From: Pedobacter heparinus DSM 2366
GTDB lineage: Bacteria; Bacteroidota; Bacteroidia; Sphingobacteriales; Sphingobacteriaceae
Length of the DNA: 64,000 nt
Assembly (NCBI RefSeq): GCF_000023825.1
Contig: NC_013061.1
Span: 2,666,001-2,730,000, forward strand
Direction of reading: 5' to 3'
The notes under the pieces are model-generated. The model was given only the letters and a program-made list of their open reading frames with translations, did not search any database and was not told the origin of the DNA. Of the stretch, positions 1 to 9,069 are shown one piece after another. Position 1 is the stretch's first letter. Each line of letters begins with the position of its first letter. The position numbers and the translations under genes were made by a program.

Positions 1-874
1 GATGTACAAAGCCATGATTTGTAATGGTTCCATCATTATTGCAATTTGATCCCTTTAGTACTTCGCTTAGCTTTCTACCGTTTATTACCGTTGAGCTGCT
101 TAAGTCGTCTGGCCTCGCATTAGCGGAAAGCATCAATTCAATATTTTTGTTCATCCAGAGCTTCCAGTTAGCGTGATGTGGCATCATAGCCATAGCAACG
201 TGCAGAACCATGGCATTCCATGAGTTCTCTTCGGATTTACTATCACCTTTAAAATTTACCTTTCCTCCACTGCTCTTATAATAGGGAACATTATACTTAT
301 TAAAGCGGTCGGCCTCATACTCTACCATCCGCCGAACTAGCTCCTGATCTGCGGGAGGAAGTTCATCCCACATCAGCCAGCCGGCAAAGCCTCCGAAGCC
401 TGCCCAAAGTGCACTTTGCCAGACATTTCCCCAACCGCCTGCCTGGTTTATTTTATGTCTGTATGCTACAGAGCCAATAAGTTTTAACGTTATTTTTTTA
501 GCATCAGAAAGAGATACCCCGGTTTTAGATGGATCATACACACCTGTTTTGATCGATACTGCCAAAGCAAATGCCTCACTACCGGGTTCTCTGATACTCT
601 TGATCTTTAAATAAGTGCTATCCTGTAAATTGTATTTGTTGATCTCGTTGTACCATGTGGACAAAGCAAATCGGTTACTATTCAAGAGTATTTCTCTTTG
701 TTTAATAGAAAGAGGATCCGTTGGATTGCCTTTTCGGAATTTTTTCCAATTAATCGGCAACACGTAGTTCGAAGCAACATTATCTTTTAATGGTAATAGC
801 TTTTTTGAGCATGCCGATGTATTAAGTAGTATAATGACGAGAACCAGCTTCAAATTTAGGGTATTATGGAACAT
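1..874 (-). CDS. Lipoprotein enzyme of unknown family, 3' part cut by window edge
   Basis: I translated this frame by hand because it runs off the left edge; 291 codons are visible from the ATG at 874. The N-terminus is a lipoprotein signal (hydrophobic run, then SACSKK), so the product is probably anchored in the outer membrane or periplasm. From about residue 40 it aligns without large gaps, at roughly half identity by eye, with the complete protein encoded at 10179-11552. Shared blocks include GGWG..WQSALW, GDSKSEENSWNAM and MNKNIEL..SANARP. I do not recognise the family. The helical, Trp/His/Asn-rich blocks recall alpha/alpha-barrel carbohydrate enzymes, but that is inference. It lies downstream of the SusC/SusD genes on the same strand, so it probably acts on the same glycan. 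Confidence 0.8.
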   Translation of the reverse strand, partial: MFHNTLNLKLVLVIILLNTSACSKKLLPLKDNVASNYVLPINWKKFRKGNPTDPLSIKQREILLNSNRFALSTWYNEINKYNLQDSTYLKIKSIREPGSEAFALAVSIKTGVYDPSKTGVSLSDAKKITLKLIGSVAYRHKINQAGGWGNVWQSALWAGFGGFAGWLMWDELPPADQELVRRMVEYEADRFNKYNVPYYKSSGGKVNFKGDSKSEENSWNAMVLHVAMAMMPHHANWKLWMNKNIELMLSANARPDDLSSSTVINGRKLSEVLKGSNCNNDGTITNHGFVH

Positions 875-1026
875 TTAATTGTTTTTTTAGTTAGGCTGCG
901 ATTATTTTTCCAAAAATTATATCAGTTAAAGAGGTTGGGAAGGGTTCATTCTTATTTTGTTCAAAATTTAACAAAAGCTAATACACTTCTATTATCCGCT
1001 TCATTAATTAACATATCACGCAGATG

Positions 1027-2244
1027 CTATGGAGCTGTAACATCCACCAACTTAAATCCTGCACTACGGATCACCTGTTGAGTGGACGTTACCCAATTCA
1101 CCAATACACCTACAGAAACCTGTCTGGTCGATGGTACTGTAAATGTAATTGCTGCCGAAGTTTTGCTAACAAAAGTCACAGATGCGAGGGCAGTGTTTAT
1201 ATTGGCAAGGTCGGGTAGTGTAGCACCATTTGCTGCAACTAAAAGCCGGGTTTCGGTTCCCGAATTGTTAAAGCCATTCGCAGTACCTTGCTGCCAACTG
1301 AATTCATAAGTTCCCGGAGGCAGAGTGAATGTTTGATATACTTTTCCATTTGCTATATTGGGATCAGCAGGAACCTTTTGCAAACCGAAGAAGCTTACTC
1401 CGTTAAAATTATCATACCCACCATAAATTTTAGTTGGAGCCCCTTGATTTTTAGCAGCTGCATTTACCGTCCAATCTTTTAGCGTTCCCCACCTCGTGCC
1501 ATCATATAGATCGGGAGTAAAAGGCTGAGAAGCGTTTTTCAGATAAGCTGAAGTAACATCCTCGAAGACGACATTTTTTGTGACGTTAACTCCGGTAGAA
1601 AAATTATCGATAGCCAGTAGTTCAGGTAAATATTCCGTTGAATAGGTGAAGCCGGTGCGCGGCTTAAAATTAGGGATTAACGTTTGATTTTCATTTGGAG
1701 GTATCGTAATTGTGCGGGTAACATTAAACTTGTCGGTATAGGTTAGTTTGGTATACGCGAGCTGGGTCTCAGAAATCCAGTTGATGGTTGCGACATTATC
1801 GGTGATAAGCGCATCTTTAAACGTTCTATTTCTAATTGAGGCCTGATAGGTATCACCATAAACATTACCAGAACCGGTTACTTTCACCGATTTGTGACCT
1901 TTCGCGTCAAAAGTGTATAAATCGAAAGTATAAGCTCCTTCGGGCAAATTGTTTACCATGACTTCGACGGTGTTCATTCCCGGCGCTCGCTCAATGATCG
2001 TCTCCAAAGAATCAGCTCCATTGTTCCAGAAAATTTTGGCATTTTTAACCTTTGGATCTGTCCCAAGTGCCCAGGTTAACAAAATCCGCTTCCTACCTGG
2101 ATGAATAACTAATGAATCAACCTTACTGACATAAATGGTTTCTCCGTCTTTAACGTATTCTTCATAAGTACTATCCATCTTGTCGCAAGCAAAAAAACTT
2201 ACAAGAGTGAACACGAGCAATAAAAATTTATATATATGTTTCAT
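1027..2244 (-). CDS. SusE-position surface lipoprotein, DUF4998-type
   Basis: A 405-residue lipoprotein: a hydrophobic N-terminus ends at SFFACDKM, the expected lipobox cysteine. The first half has the layout I associate with DUF4998 proteins, with a YxxYVKDGE motif followed by fibronectin-like strands such as RKRILLTW. The second half, from about residue 235, is a beta-sandwich-like segment rich in Gly, Asn and aromatic residues, possibly DUF5013-like. Such proteins occupy the SusE/SusF position in Bacteroidota PULs and usually bind glycan at the cell surface. It starts 21 bases after the stop of the upstream lipoprotein gene and is the fourth gene of the susC operon. The domain assignment rests on pattern memory; ligand unknown. 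Confidence 0.75.
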   Translation of the reverse strand: MKHIYKFLLLVFTLVSFFACDKMDSTYEEYVKDGETIYVSKVDSLVIHPGRKRILLTWALGTDPKVKNAKIFWNNGADSLETIIERAPGMNTVEVMVNNLPEGAYTFDLYTFDAKGHKSVKVTGSGNVYGDTYQASIRNRTFKDALITDNVATINWISETQLAYTKLTYTDKFNVTRTITIPPNENQTLIPNFKPRTGFTYSTEYLPELLAIDNFSTGVNVTKNVVFEDVTSAYLKNASQPFTPDLYDGTRWGTLKDWTVNAAAKNQGAPTKIYGGYDNFNGVSFFGLQKVPADPNIANGKVYQTFTLPPGTYEFSWQQGTANGFNNSGTETRLLVAANGATLPDLANINTALASVTFVSKTSAAITFTVPSTRQVSVGVLVNWVTSTQQVIRSAGFKLVDVTAP

Positions 2245-2265
2245 ATTATCTTAAACTAGAATAGA

Positions 2266-3459
2266 TTATTGACCAAAAAAAGCTAATTCCGCTATGTGAA
2301 TATAATTTACGGTTCCGAAATTCTTAGTTGTTTTCCAACGGATATATCTAAAAGCAGGAGTATTTGATGGAAAAGTTAAATCTAGGCCTGCAGCAGCCGT
2401 AGCTATATCAGCATTCGAACTTGTTCCTAGTGGCAAACCTGATGGTTTCTCAATTTTATACTCGGCAATCCTTGTCCAGTTTGCAAAATTATCGTCTAAA
2501 ACATTACTTCCGTAGAGCTCAAATATTTCCGGATTTCCTGAATTGTACAAGTAAGTTTGATTTTCGCCGGCAGTTAGTCCGCGCATCCAGTACTTGAAAC
2601 GGCTGAATTTCGATGCAACTCCAAAATCTAAAGTGAACGATACCGGAAAAACAGTTCCAACATTTGTATGAGCCATATTGGTAGAACTTTTATCAACAAC
2701 CTTGTCAAACATTCTTTCCCAAACATATCCCATATAAAAATCTGCCGTTCTCCATTTATCACTGGCTAAAATTTTTACGATGGCGGGCGAAGCCAATTGC
2801 TTTTCAAAAATTGGAGTCAGCGTGGCTTTCAGCGTATCAGAATAATTACTGTACCTATCCCGTATAAATACACCGAATTCTGCGGGAGCCGATGCCTGCC
2901 CTCGGGCCGAATACTGGCCCGTCTTTTGGTCTGTATAAAATGTCTCAAGTGTTACCCAATCTCCAGTTGCATCCTTAACAATTACGTTGATTGCGATATT
3001 TGCCCCAAGCTCATTCAGGAATGAAACAGTAACTCCTCCAAAATCTGCTGTCATACTTAGCGATTCTCTGACAAGTTTTACGGGAGCGGTAAGCGGTGTA
3101 ACCATGACTATTTCGGGTTCTGATTGAATTTCGGAACGACTAACGGCATAAAGTTTAACTTCATGAGGTTTTGTATCTCCAAAACCGACGATGATAAGAC
3201 TATCGACATACACAGATGCCTTTACCTCCCGAACGTGACCTGGAGATGTTTCATATACCGCTTTAACATATAACAAATCGTCATCATCAGGAACGTTGTA
3301 GCTAAATTTTGCTCCTCCCGGACGAGCTTTCACCGTTACATTGCTCACCTTCTGAGGCATTGACCCCTTCTTAGACAAAGGTCCTAGGTCATCTTCTTTA
3401 CATCCAGCAAATGCGAGTAAAATAAGCGCGATTGCAAAAAAATATTTGGTTATTTTCAT
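2266..3459 (-). CDS. SusE-position surface lipoprotein with C-terminal F5/8-type (DUF5000-like) domain
   Basis: A 397-residue lipoprotein; the signal ends at LAFAGCKED. The layout matches proteins annotated DUF4959, DUF5126 and DUF5000: an N-terminal fibronectin-like domain (about 40-130), a second beta domain (about 130-215), and a C-terminal discoidin-like domain (about 230-397). The last has a typical SKFSRFKYWMRG strand and a terminal FRYIRWKTTKNFG...HIAELAFFG block. The discoidin fold commonly binds carbohydrate, so the protein is probably a surface glycan-binding accessory of the SusC/SusD transporter. It lies 18 bases after the susD stop, consistent with one transcript. No catalytic motif is visible. 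Confidence 0.8.
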   Translation of the reverse strand: MKITKYFFAIALILLAFAGCKEDDLGPLSKKGSMPQKVSNVTVKARPGGAKFSYNVPDDDDLLYVKAVYETSPGHVREVKASVYVDSLIIVGFGDTKPHEVKLYAVSRSEIQSEPEIVMVTPLTAPVKLVRESLSMTADFGGVTVSFLNELGANIAINVIVKDATGDWVTLETFYTDQKTGQYSARGQASAPAEFGVFIRDRYSNYSDTLKATLTPIFEKQLASPAIVKILASDKWRTADFYMGYVWERMFDKVVDKSSTNMAHTNVGTVFPVSFTLDFGVASKFSRFKYWMRGLTAGENQTYLYNSGNPEIFELYGSNVLDDNFANWTRIAEYKIEKPSGLPLGTSSNADIATAAAGLDLTFPSNTPAFRYIRWKTTKNFGTVNYIHIAELAFFGQ

Positions 3460-3477
3460 TTTAGTTTGTTTTAATGG

Positions 3478-5367
3478 TTACCAACCTGGATTTTGAATCA
3501 GTTTTTTGTTGATGGTAAGCTCCAATTCGCTTATAGGAAAGAAATAGTCTCTCGATCTAAAAGTTTGTGAAAATAAAGTTAACACCCGATAATAGGTAAC
3601 GGCTTCCGCCTGGGTGATGTCCCATCCCTGAATAGGGGCATTTAAAACCTGGGGGGCCTCTTTCCATCTCCTAAGATCCCAAAACCGATGTCCCTCAAAT
3701 GCCATTTCAATTGCTCTTTCTCGGTGAATAATTGCTCTCATTCCAACTTTAGTTGTAAACTTAACTGGATTGTTGGAATATGTACTCCAGGATTCTACAA
3801 CCCCTGGAAGACCCGCTCTTTTTCTGACTAGATCTATATAAGTCAATACATCTGGCGCGTCTGGTCCCACTGCTTCATTTAGTGCCTCGGCATATAATAA
3901 GTACAAGTCTGCGAGCCTTATCTGCGGCCATGGGTAGTCTACTACTTGATAGTTTGCGGTTGCAGAGTACACGCTATTAGGATTTACTAATTTTTGTGGC
4001 CAATAGCCAGTAGTAGAATACTTGCCAGCAGAATTTTTGCCGGCCGGCTGACCAAGTTTGGCTTGCACATACCAATTATTCACATCGGTAATAATTCCCT
4101 GTCCATACCAGATGCCGCCGTCAAAGCCTAAATCAGCATAAAACCTGGCTTCCCTGTCAAAATGTAGTCCAACAGTTTGGTATCCCTCCTTAATGTAAAA
4201 CCGTTCAGCATTAACTGCATTTCTCAGATTAAAGCGGCCATTGTAATCGTAAGTTACATCTTCGGAAATGGGAACGCCATTCTTGGAGTAAAATAATTCG
4301 GCCATCTTCAAGGTCGGCGCAAGCTCGCCGGCCAAAGAAGATTGACCTGGAGCATTACCATCCAAACGTGGCTGGGAATAAATTTGCAAATCGGCAGTAC
4401 GACTATTAGGATTTGCCCAGACTGTTTCGGAATTCCACTTAGAAGCAATTGCATTTCTGATGTTCATCTTCAAATTGGTCTCTGGAGAAACCAGTAACGC
4501 ATTCGGATCATTATCTTTATAGTAATATAATTTATTGCCGTTGGTATGACATAAATCAATTGCTTTTTTACAAGCGTCGGCTGCTATTTTCCATTTTTGA
4601 GGATCGTAGGTTTGGTTGAAAAATGGTATTCCTTGAGCATTTTTAAAGTTTGAATATTCAATATTGCCATTAAAAAGAGGACTCGCAGCCATTACCAAAA
4701 CTTTTGCTTTTACAGCAAGGTTGATTGCTTGGGTTATTCGTCCTAACTCGGTATTTTCTGCCTGAATTTTACTGGGCAGGAACTCTAAAGATTCATCTAA
4801 TAACTGCACTATGTAAGCCACGCAGACATCTATTGGTTCTCTTGGAGGCGTCAGTTCGTCCAAGCTAGCATTTACAGGTATGTTTTCTCTTATAACAGGA
4901 ATTGGCCCATACATTCTTAAAAGATAGAAATGATAGTAAGCTTTCAGAAATTTGGCTTCAGCTATCCATCTATCACGCTCATAGTTGTCAAGGCCCTCTA
5001 CTTTGCCCACATTGTCTAGAAAGATGTTACAGGTTCTAATTCCTTCAAATAGAGGCTTAGCAGAATTTGTGCCCTCCCAATAGTTATTCTGAGGGCTGGA
5101 AACGCTTTGATTTCCTTTGGCAATAACTTGACCTGTGCCGTAGTGCCAAACTTCATCGGCCCCATACATTGCAGCATTGGTAGACCTGTTACCGTCTGTT
5201 GGGAGGTAGGAGTAGCAGGTGAATAAGTATTGTTCGGCTTTTGACCGCAGTGTAAATGAATTATCGATTGTCGCAATATTGTCTGGCACTACGTCCAAAT
5301 ATTTTTTGCAGGAACAATTGATCGAAACGAGTACCACAATTATCAAATTAATATTAAATTTTTTCAT
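3478..5367 (-). CDS. SusD/RagB-family nutrient-binding outer membrane lipoprotein
   Basis: At 629 residues it is within the usual SusD range. The lipoprotein signal ends at INCSCKKYLDV, the classic SusD N-terminus. Family blocks are visible: helical TPR-like segments around WIAEAKFLKAYYHFYLLRMYGPIP, the late block WPQIRLADLYLLYAEALNEA, and the C-terminal ERAIEMAFEGHRFWDLRRWK. SusD proteins cap the SusC channel and bind oligosaccharide before import. The gene is 11 bases downstream of susC, as in nearly all SusCD pairs. The bound glycan cannot be read from sequence; the enzymes in the locus suggest a rhamnose-containing oligosaccharide. Confidence 0.97.
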   Translation of the reverse strand: MKKFNINLIIVVLVSINCSCKKYLDVVPDNIATIDNSFTLRSKAEQYLFTCYSYLPTDGNRSTNAAMYGADEVWHYGTGQVIAKGNQSVSSPQNNYWEGTNSAKPLFEGIRTCNIFLDNVGKVEGLDNYERDRWIAEAKFLKAYYHFYLLRMYGPIPVIRENIPVNASLDELTPPREPIDVCVAYIVQLLDESLEFLPSKIQAENTELGRITQAINLAVKAKVLVMAASPLFNGNIEYSNFKNAQGIPFFNQTYDPQKWKIAADACKKAIDLCHTNGNKLYYYKDNDPNALLVSPETNLKMNIRNAIASKWNSETVWANPNSRTADLQIYSQPRLDGNAPGQSSLAGELAPTLKMAELFYSKNGVPISEDVTYDYNGRFNLRNAVNAERFYIKEGYQTVGLHFDREARFYADLGFDGGIWYGQGIITDVNNWYVQAKLGQPAGKNSAGKYSTTGYWPQKLVNPNSVYSATANYQVVDYPWPQIRLADLYLLYAEALNEAVGPDAPDVLTYIDLVRKRAGLPGVVESWSTYSNNPVKFTTKVGMRAIIHRERAIEMAFEGHRFWDLRRWKEAPQVLNAPIQGWDITQAEAVTYYRVLTLFSQTFRSRDYFFPISELELTINKKLIQNPGW

Positions 5368-5378
5368 ACTCTTTGCGC

Positions 5379-8300
5379 TTAAAATGAAACTTGTAAACCG
5401 AAATTATAAACTCGCTGTAAAGGATAGCCTAGGCCATCGCTGCCCATTTCTACGTCCCATGTCTTGAATTTGCTTAGGGCACCAAGGTTAGTTCCTTCGG
5501 CATAAAATCGAACGCTCTCCATCAATAATTTCTTCGTTAGCTTTTTGGGAAGCGTATATCCTAATAGAACTGATTTTACTCTTAAAAATGCGCCATTACG
5601 CATAAACCAAGTACTGGTTTGATTATTATTTTCAAGAACCTGAGTACTTAACCGCGGGTAAAGTGCATATATATCCCTATTCTCTTCAGACCAATGGCTG
5701 TCTGCATATACCTTTAACAATTGGTTTCTCGGCACACCGGTCACATTGCTTTCACCTGCGTAAAAATATGGGGCAAACGGCGACGTCGAGCCATTTGTAT
5801 TCATCCAGAAAGACGATCTGGCTGAGCCCTGAAAGAAACAAGCCAGGTCAAAACTTTTAAAGGTTGAAGAGAATCCAAACCCATAGGTGATTTCCGGAAC
5901 GGTTGGATAACCTATGGGCACTCGATCACGTGTGGTGACTTGTCCATCACCATTCACGTCTTTGTATTTAATGTCTCCCGCACTGTAAGTGCCAAAAGTC
6001 TGAATTGGAGAGTTAGCAACATCAGCCTCATCCACAAATAGTCGTTCGGCGATGTATCCCCACGTTTGTCTAATTGGATAACCTACCCTGGAAAGGTTTT
6101 TTTCGGCATAAATAGGTTCCTCATAGACTTCATATTTACTTGTGGCATAAGTAAAATTACCTAAAGCCTGTATAGAAAAGTTGGTTCCAAAAAACTGTGA
6201 GTAACTGCTGCTTATATCTATCCCACTGGCTGAAGCTGCACCCACGTTAGCTCTTACTGCCGCTGTTAAGCCTAAGGACTTAGGCAAAGAAGCACGGGTT
6301 TGCAAAATTCCAGTTCTTTGTTCGGTAAAATAATCAGCTTGTAGGTCGAACTTATTGAACAAGCCTAAATCGAGTCCAATATTTAATTTCTTAGACCGTT
6401 CGAACGTAATGTCTCTGTTCTCATAACGAGTTACGTTTACTCCAGTTCTCCCGTAGGAGTAGTCCGTTCCGAATGAGGTTGTAGGACCGTTATAGGATAT
6501 ATTGGACAAATAGAAAAAGCGGTCGTCTGAACTTCCTATATCTCCATTACCTACTAACCCGTACGTTCCTCTCAACTTCAGTTTTGACAGAACTTTTTTG
6601 ACCGGCGCCATAAACTTTTCTTCTGAAACAGCCCAAGCTATACCCGCAGAAGGGAAAAACCCAAAACGTTGGGTTTCGTAAAAACGTTCCGACCCATTGT
6701 ATCCAAAGTTAAATTCAGCAAAATAGCGGTTATTAAACGAATAAGTGGCCCGTCCTGCTAAGTCGGCTGACCTGCTCGGCAACGATTTTTGCAGCGTGTT
6801 CGCATTTGCTTCTATCGATCCCAGTACCTTAAAATTTAACAACGCACTCACGCTATGCTTTGCCTGAAAAATACGGTTATACGTCAATGCAGTCTGTAAA
6901 GTGGTATTAGACTTAACAACTTTTGTTCCTTCAGAATAGTCTAAAGTCTCTGTACCAGAGTTCGAATTAAGTTCTCGCAACACAAAAGAGTCGTCAAATT
7001 TATTATAAGCGCTAACGGAATAGAAAAATGGATTATATTCCCTTTTGACGTCAAACGATGCTTCCTTGTTCGTATTTCCAAGTGCATTTATTGATAATCC
7101 TTCGGTAATAAACGATAAATTCTGCGTGAGTTCGAATTGCGCAAGCATCAGCGATTTTGATTTATCTTTATACCCGCTTACCATGTCGGCATATGGATTG
7201 ATGTAAAAATTGTCCCCATTTAAGCTATTTCCAAATAAGGTATGTTTTGTCGCTGAATTTGCTGCATCTGGAGTATATCTTGCCGGAAACAAGGTAGGAA
7301 CGGTGCGCATCACCTTCCTGAACAGCGCAGCACCTTCATCAATGGGACCATTATAATCGTCGAATGTACCATACAACCTTACTCCCACCCTCGTAGACTT
7401 CGTTACATTTATGTTTACGTTTGACCGTAAACCGTAACTCTTCAACTTAATATTATTATTAAAATCGTTATTTCTATCTACTTTCAGCAGTCCGTTATCT
7501 TGATTAAATGTACCTGCCAGATAATATTGGGCTGCTTCACCTCCACCTGTTAAGTTTAAGTTCATCCGCTGATTGGATGTATAATCCTTGATTAGCTCTT
7601 CTCTCCAATTAACAGCAGGATAGACTTGGGGATTTTTGCCAGCGATAGTAGCATCAATCCGATTTTCGGTGTAAGGTAATTCACCTAGGGGTGTTCTGGT
7701 TAATACAGCTTCGTTATTCAATCTCATATAAGTTATCGGATCCGCCAATTCAACATTCCTAGTGTTTGAAGAGATAGGGTTTTCCAACCTAAAACTAAAC
7801 TTAGGCTTTCCGGCTTTACCCTCTTTGGTGGAAACCAGAATTACACCATTGGCACCTTTCGCTCCATATAATGATGTAGCAGTGGCGTCTTTTAAAATTG
7901 AAAAACTTGCAATATCATCAGGTTGCAAACGTGCAAGCTCTGTTGTTGACAACTCTATATTATCTATCAGGATAAGCGGCTCTGCTTTGTATCCAAACGT
8001 GGTAACTCCGCGTATGAAAAACGACGCATTATCTGCACCCGGTTCACCGCTTCTTTGAAATGCAATTACGCCGCCAACCCGGCCAGCAAGCGCGGTAGTG
8101 AGATTACTGGATGATGTTTTTAAAATTTTTGGGTCCACCGTTGTAACAGCTCCGATTAAGTCTGTTTTCTTTTGCTTACCATAGGCGACAACTACAACCT
8201 CGCCTAGTGACTCACCGGAAGGTTTAAGTATTACATCAAGTTTCGTTCTTCCGTTCAGTGGTATTTCTCGTGGCTCAAAGCCAACCATCGAAAATATTAG

Positions 8301-8597
8301 GGTTACGTTTCCGTCGGGTACGTCCAAAATGTATTTACCGGTTTCGTTTGTGGTGGTGCCTAAGTTGGTACCTCTCACTTTAATACTCACACCAGGTAAA
8401 AAGCCAACAGAATCCCGAACAGTGCCCGTCACTTGTATTTTCAAGTTTTTTCCGTGACGCTCAAGATCGTTCAGAACTGAACTCGCTCTAGCTGCACCTA
8501 GCTTCCCTGCTGAACCGGCGTAAACTGCCGTGCTGTATACTAAAAACATTAATACACAATTGAAGCTAAACAGCTTAAAAAGTAACTTTCTTCTCAT
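5379..8597 (-). CDS. SusC/RagA-family TonB-linked outer membrane transporter
   Basis: A 1072-residue protein with a signal peptide, a carboxypeptidase-regulatory-like beta domain (about 56-125), a TonB-box-like VVVVAYG stretch, a plug domain beginning at KTDLIGAVTTV, and a large barrel. It ends in an aromatic residue (GLQVSF), as outer membrane barrels do. There is no N-terminal STN signalling domain, so ECF-sigma/anti-sigma coupling is not expected. It imports oligosaccharides with the SusD partner encoded downstream. The ATG is preceded by an ACCAAATATA leader that also precedes two other operon heads in this window. The 472 bases upstream hold a decayed copy of the promoter and 5' end of the dehydrogenase gene at 26039-26797. 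Confidence 0.97.
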   Translation of the reverse strand: MRRKLLFKLFSFNCVLMFLVYSTAVYAGSAGKLGAARASSVLNDLERHGKNLKIQVTGTVRDSVGFLPGVSIKVRGTNLGTTTNETGKYILDVPDGNVTLIFSMVGFEPREIPLNGRTKLDVILKPSGESLGEVVVVAYGKQKKTDLIGAVTTVDPKILKTSSSNLTTALAGRVGGVIAFQRSGEPGADNASFFIRGVTTFGYKAEPLILIDNIELSTTELARLQPDDIASFSILKDATATSLYGAKGANGVILVSTKEGKAGKPKFSFRLENPISSNTRNVELADPITYMRLNNEAVLTRTPLGELPYTENRIDATIAGKNPQVYPAVNWREELIKDYTSNQRMNLNLTGGGEAAQYYLAGTFNQDNGLLKVDRNNDFNNNIKLKSYGLRSNVNINVTKSTRVGVRLYGTFDDYNGPIDEGAALFRKVMRTVPTLFPARYTPDAANSATKHTLFGNSLNGDNFYINPYADMVSGYKDKSKSLMLAQFELTQNLSFITEGLSINALGNTNKEASFDVKREYNPFFYSVSAYNKFDDSFVLRELNSNSGTETLDYSEGTKVVKSNTTLQTALTYNRIFQAKHSVSALLNFKVLGSIEANANTLQKSLPSRSADLAGRATYSFNNRYFAEFNFGYNGSERFYETQRFGFFPSAGIAWAVSEEKFMAPVKKVLSKLKLRGTYGLVGNGDIGSSDDRFFYLSNISYNGPTTSFGTDYSYGRTGVNVTRYENRDITFERSKKLNIGLDLGLFNKFDLQADYFTEQRTGILQTRASLPKSLGLTAAVRANVGAASASGIDISSSYSQFFGTNFSIQALGNFTYATSKYEVYEEPIYAEKNLSRVGYPIRQTWGYIAERLFVDEADVANSPIQTFGTYSAGDIKYKDVNGDGQVTTRDRVPIGYPTVPEITYGFGFSSTFKSFDLACFFQGSARSSFWMNTNGSTSPFAPYFYAGESNVTGVPRNQLLKVYADSHWSEENRDIYALYPRLSTQVLENNNQTSTWFMRNGAFLRVKSVLLGYTLPKKLTKKLLMESVRFYAEGTNLGALSKFKTWDVEMGSDGLGYPLQRVYNFGLQVSF

Positions 8598-8856
8598 ATA
8601 TTATATTTGGTTTGTTGCTAAATTATTTCTTCACAATGCAGCACTTGTTTTTAAAAATTACATTTTGGTTTGGCTAAGACTTATTAGCCTCGGCAATTCG
8701 CCGAATAGTACTGAAATATTGTGCATTTGTTCAACGACTGAACGATTATTTCAGGAGTAGACACCATGTCTTGGATAAAGCTGTATTTATCAAAAGAATG
8801 ATTGTTCCTAATCCGGATGCGATGTGGTGGCGATCACTTTTTAGTTTTGCACCAAC

Positions 8857-8899
8857 ATCCGGATATGCCCGCCGACTGGCTTTCAAATCTATTATTCAT
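8857..8899 (-). pseudogene. Truncated 5' fragment of a duplicated SDR dehydrogenase gene
   Basis: Reading leftward from the ATG at 8899 gives MNNRFESQSAGISG and then nonsense. The intact dehydrogenase that ends at 26039 starts MNNRFENQVAVVSGG when read from its second ATG (26794). The first eight codons match at seven residues with mostly synonymous third-base changes, then similarity fades and an in-frame stop follows at codon 22. Homology continues upstream into the promoter (8900-9022). I read this as a gene remnant left by a duplication or rearrangement, not a functional gene. Confidence 0.65.
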
Positions 8900-9022
8900 A
8901 ATTTTATATTTGGTGGTTTAAATTTATCTGTTTAGCAATTACTAATATATGCCCCGTTTCTAGCTTATCAAAATACGCTATTTGCCGTTTTTAATACACT
9001 ATTTACAAGTTCAAAGGATGAT
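8900..9022 (-). promoter_or_regulatory. Duplicated promoter/leader region A (upstream of susC)
   Basis: About 123 bases align with 26798-26920, upstream of the intact SDR gene. The best-conserved core runs from ATCAAAATAC through CTATTTGCCGTTTT and AATACACTATTTACAAGT (8968-9010), with only a few substitutions and one indel. A TATATTTGGT block is exact in both copies (8905-8914 here). The core is better kept than the flanks, which suggests a retained promoter or operator. It probably drives susC from about 370 bases upstream. No regulator has been shown to bind it; the nearby AraC protein is a candidate. Confidence 0.6.
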
Positions 9023-9069
9023 AAATAATACGTTTTCAGTAGATATGCAGACTAGGAGCAATTTCGATG

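Larger units (their letters stand above)
8598..9069. other. 472-base intergenic region upstream of susC
   Basis: No complete gene is visible here. The left part (8598-8856) is a leader or spacer with short open frames only; one minus-strand frame of about 39 codons ends near 8690 and resembles nothing I know. The right part (about 8857-9022) is a diverged duplicate of the promoter, leader and first codons of the SDR gene at 26039-26797. susC transcription probably starts within this region, but I could not place a clean TAnnTTTG element. Confidence 0.6.
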
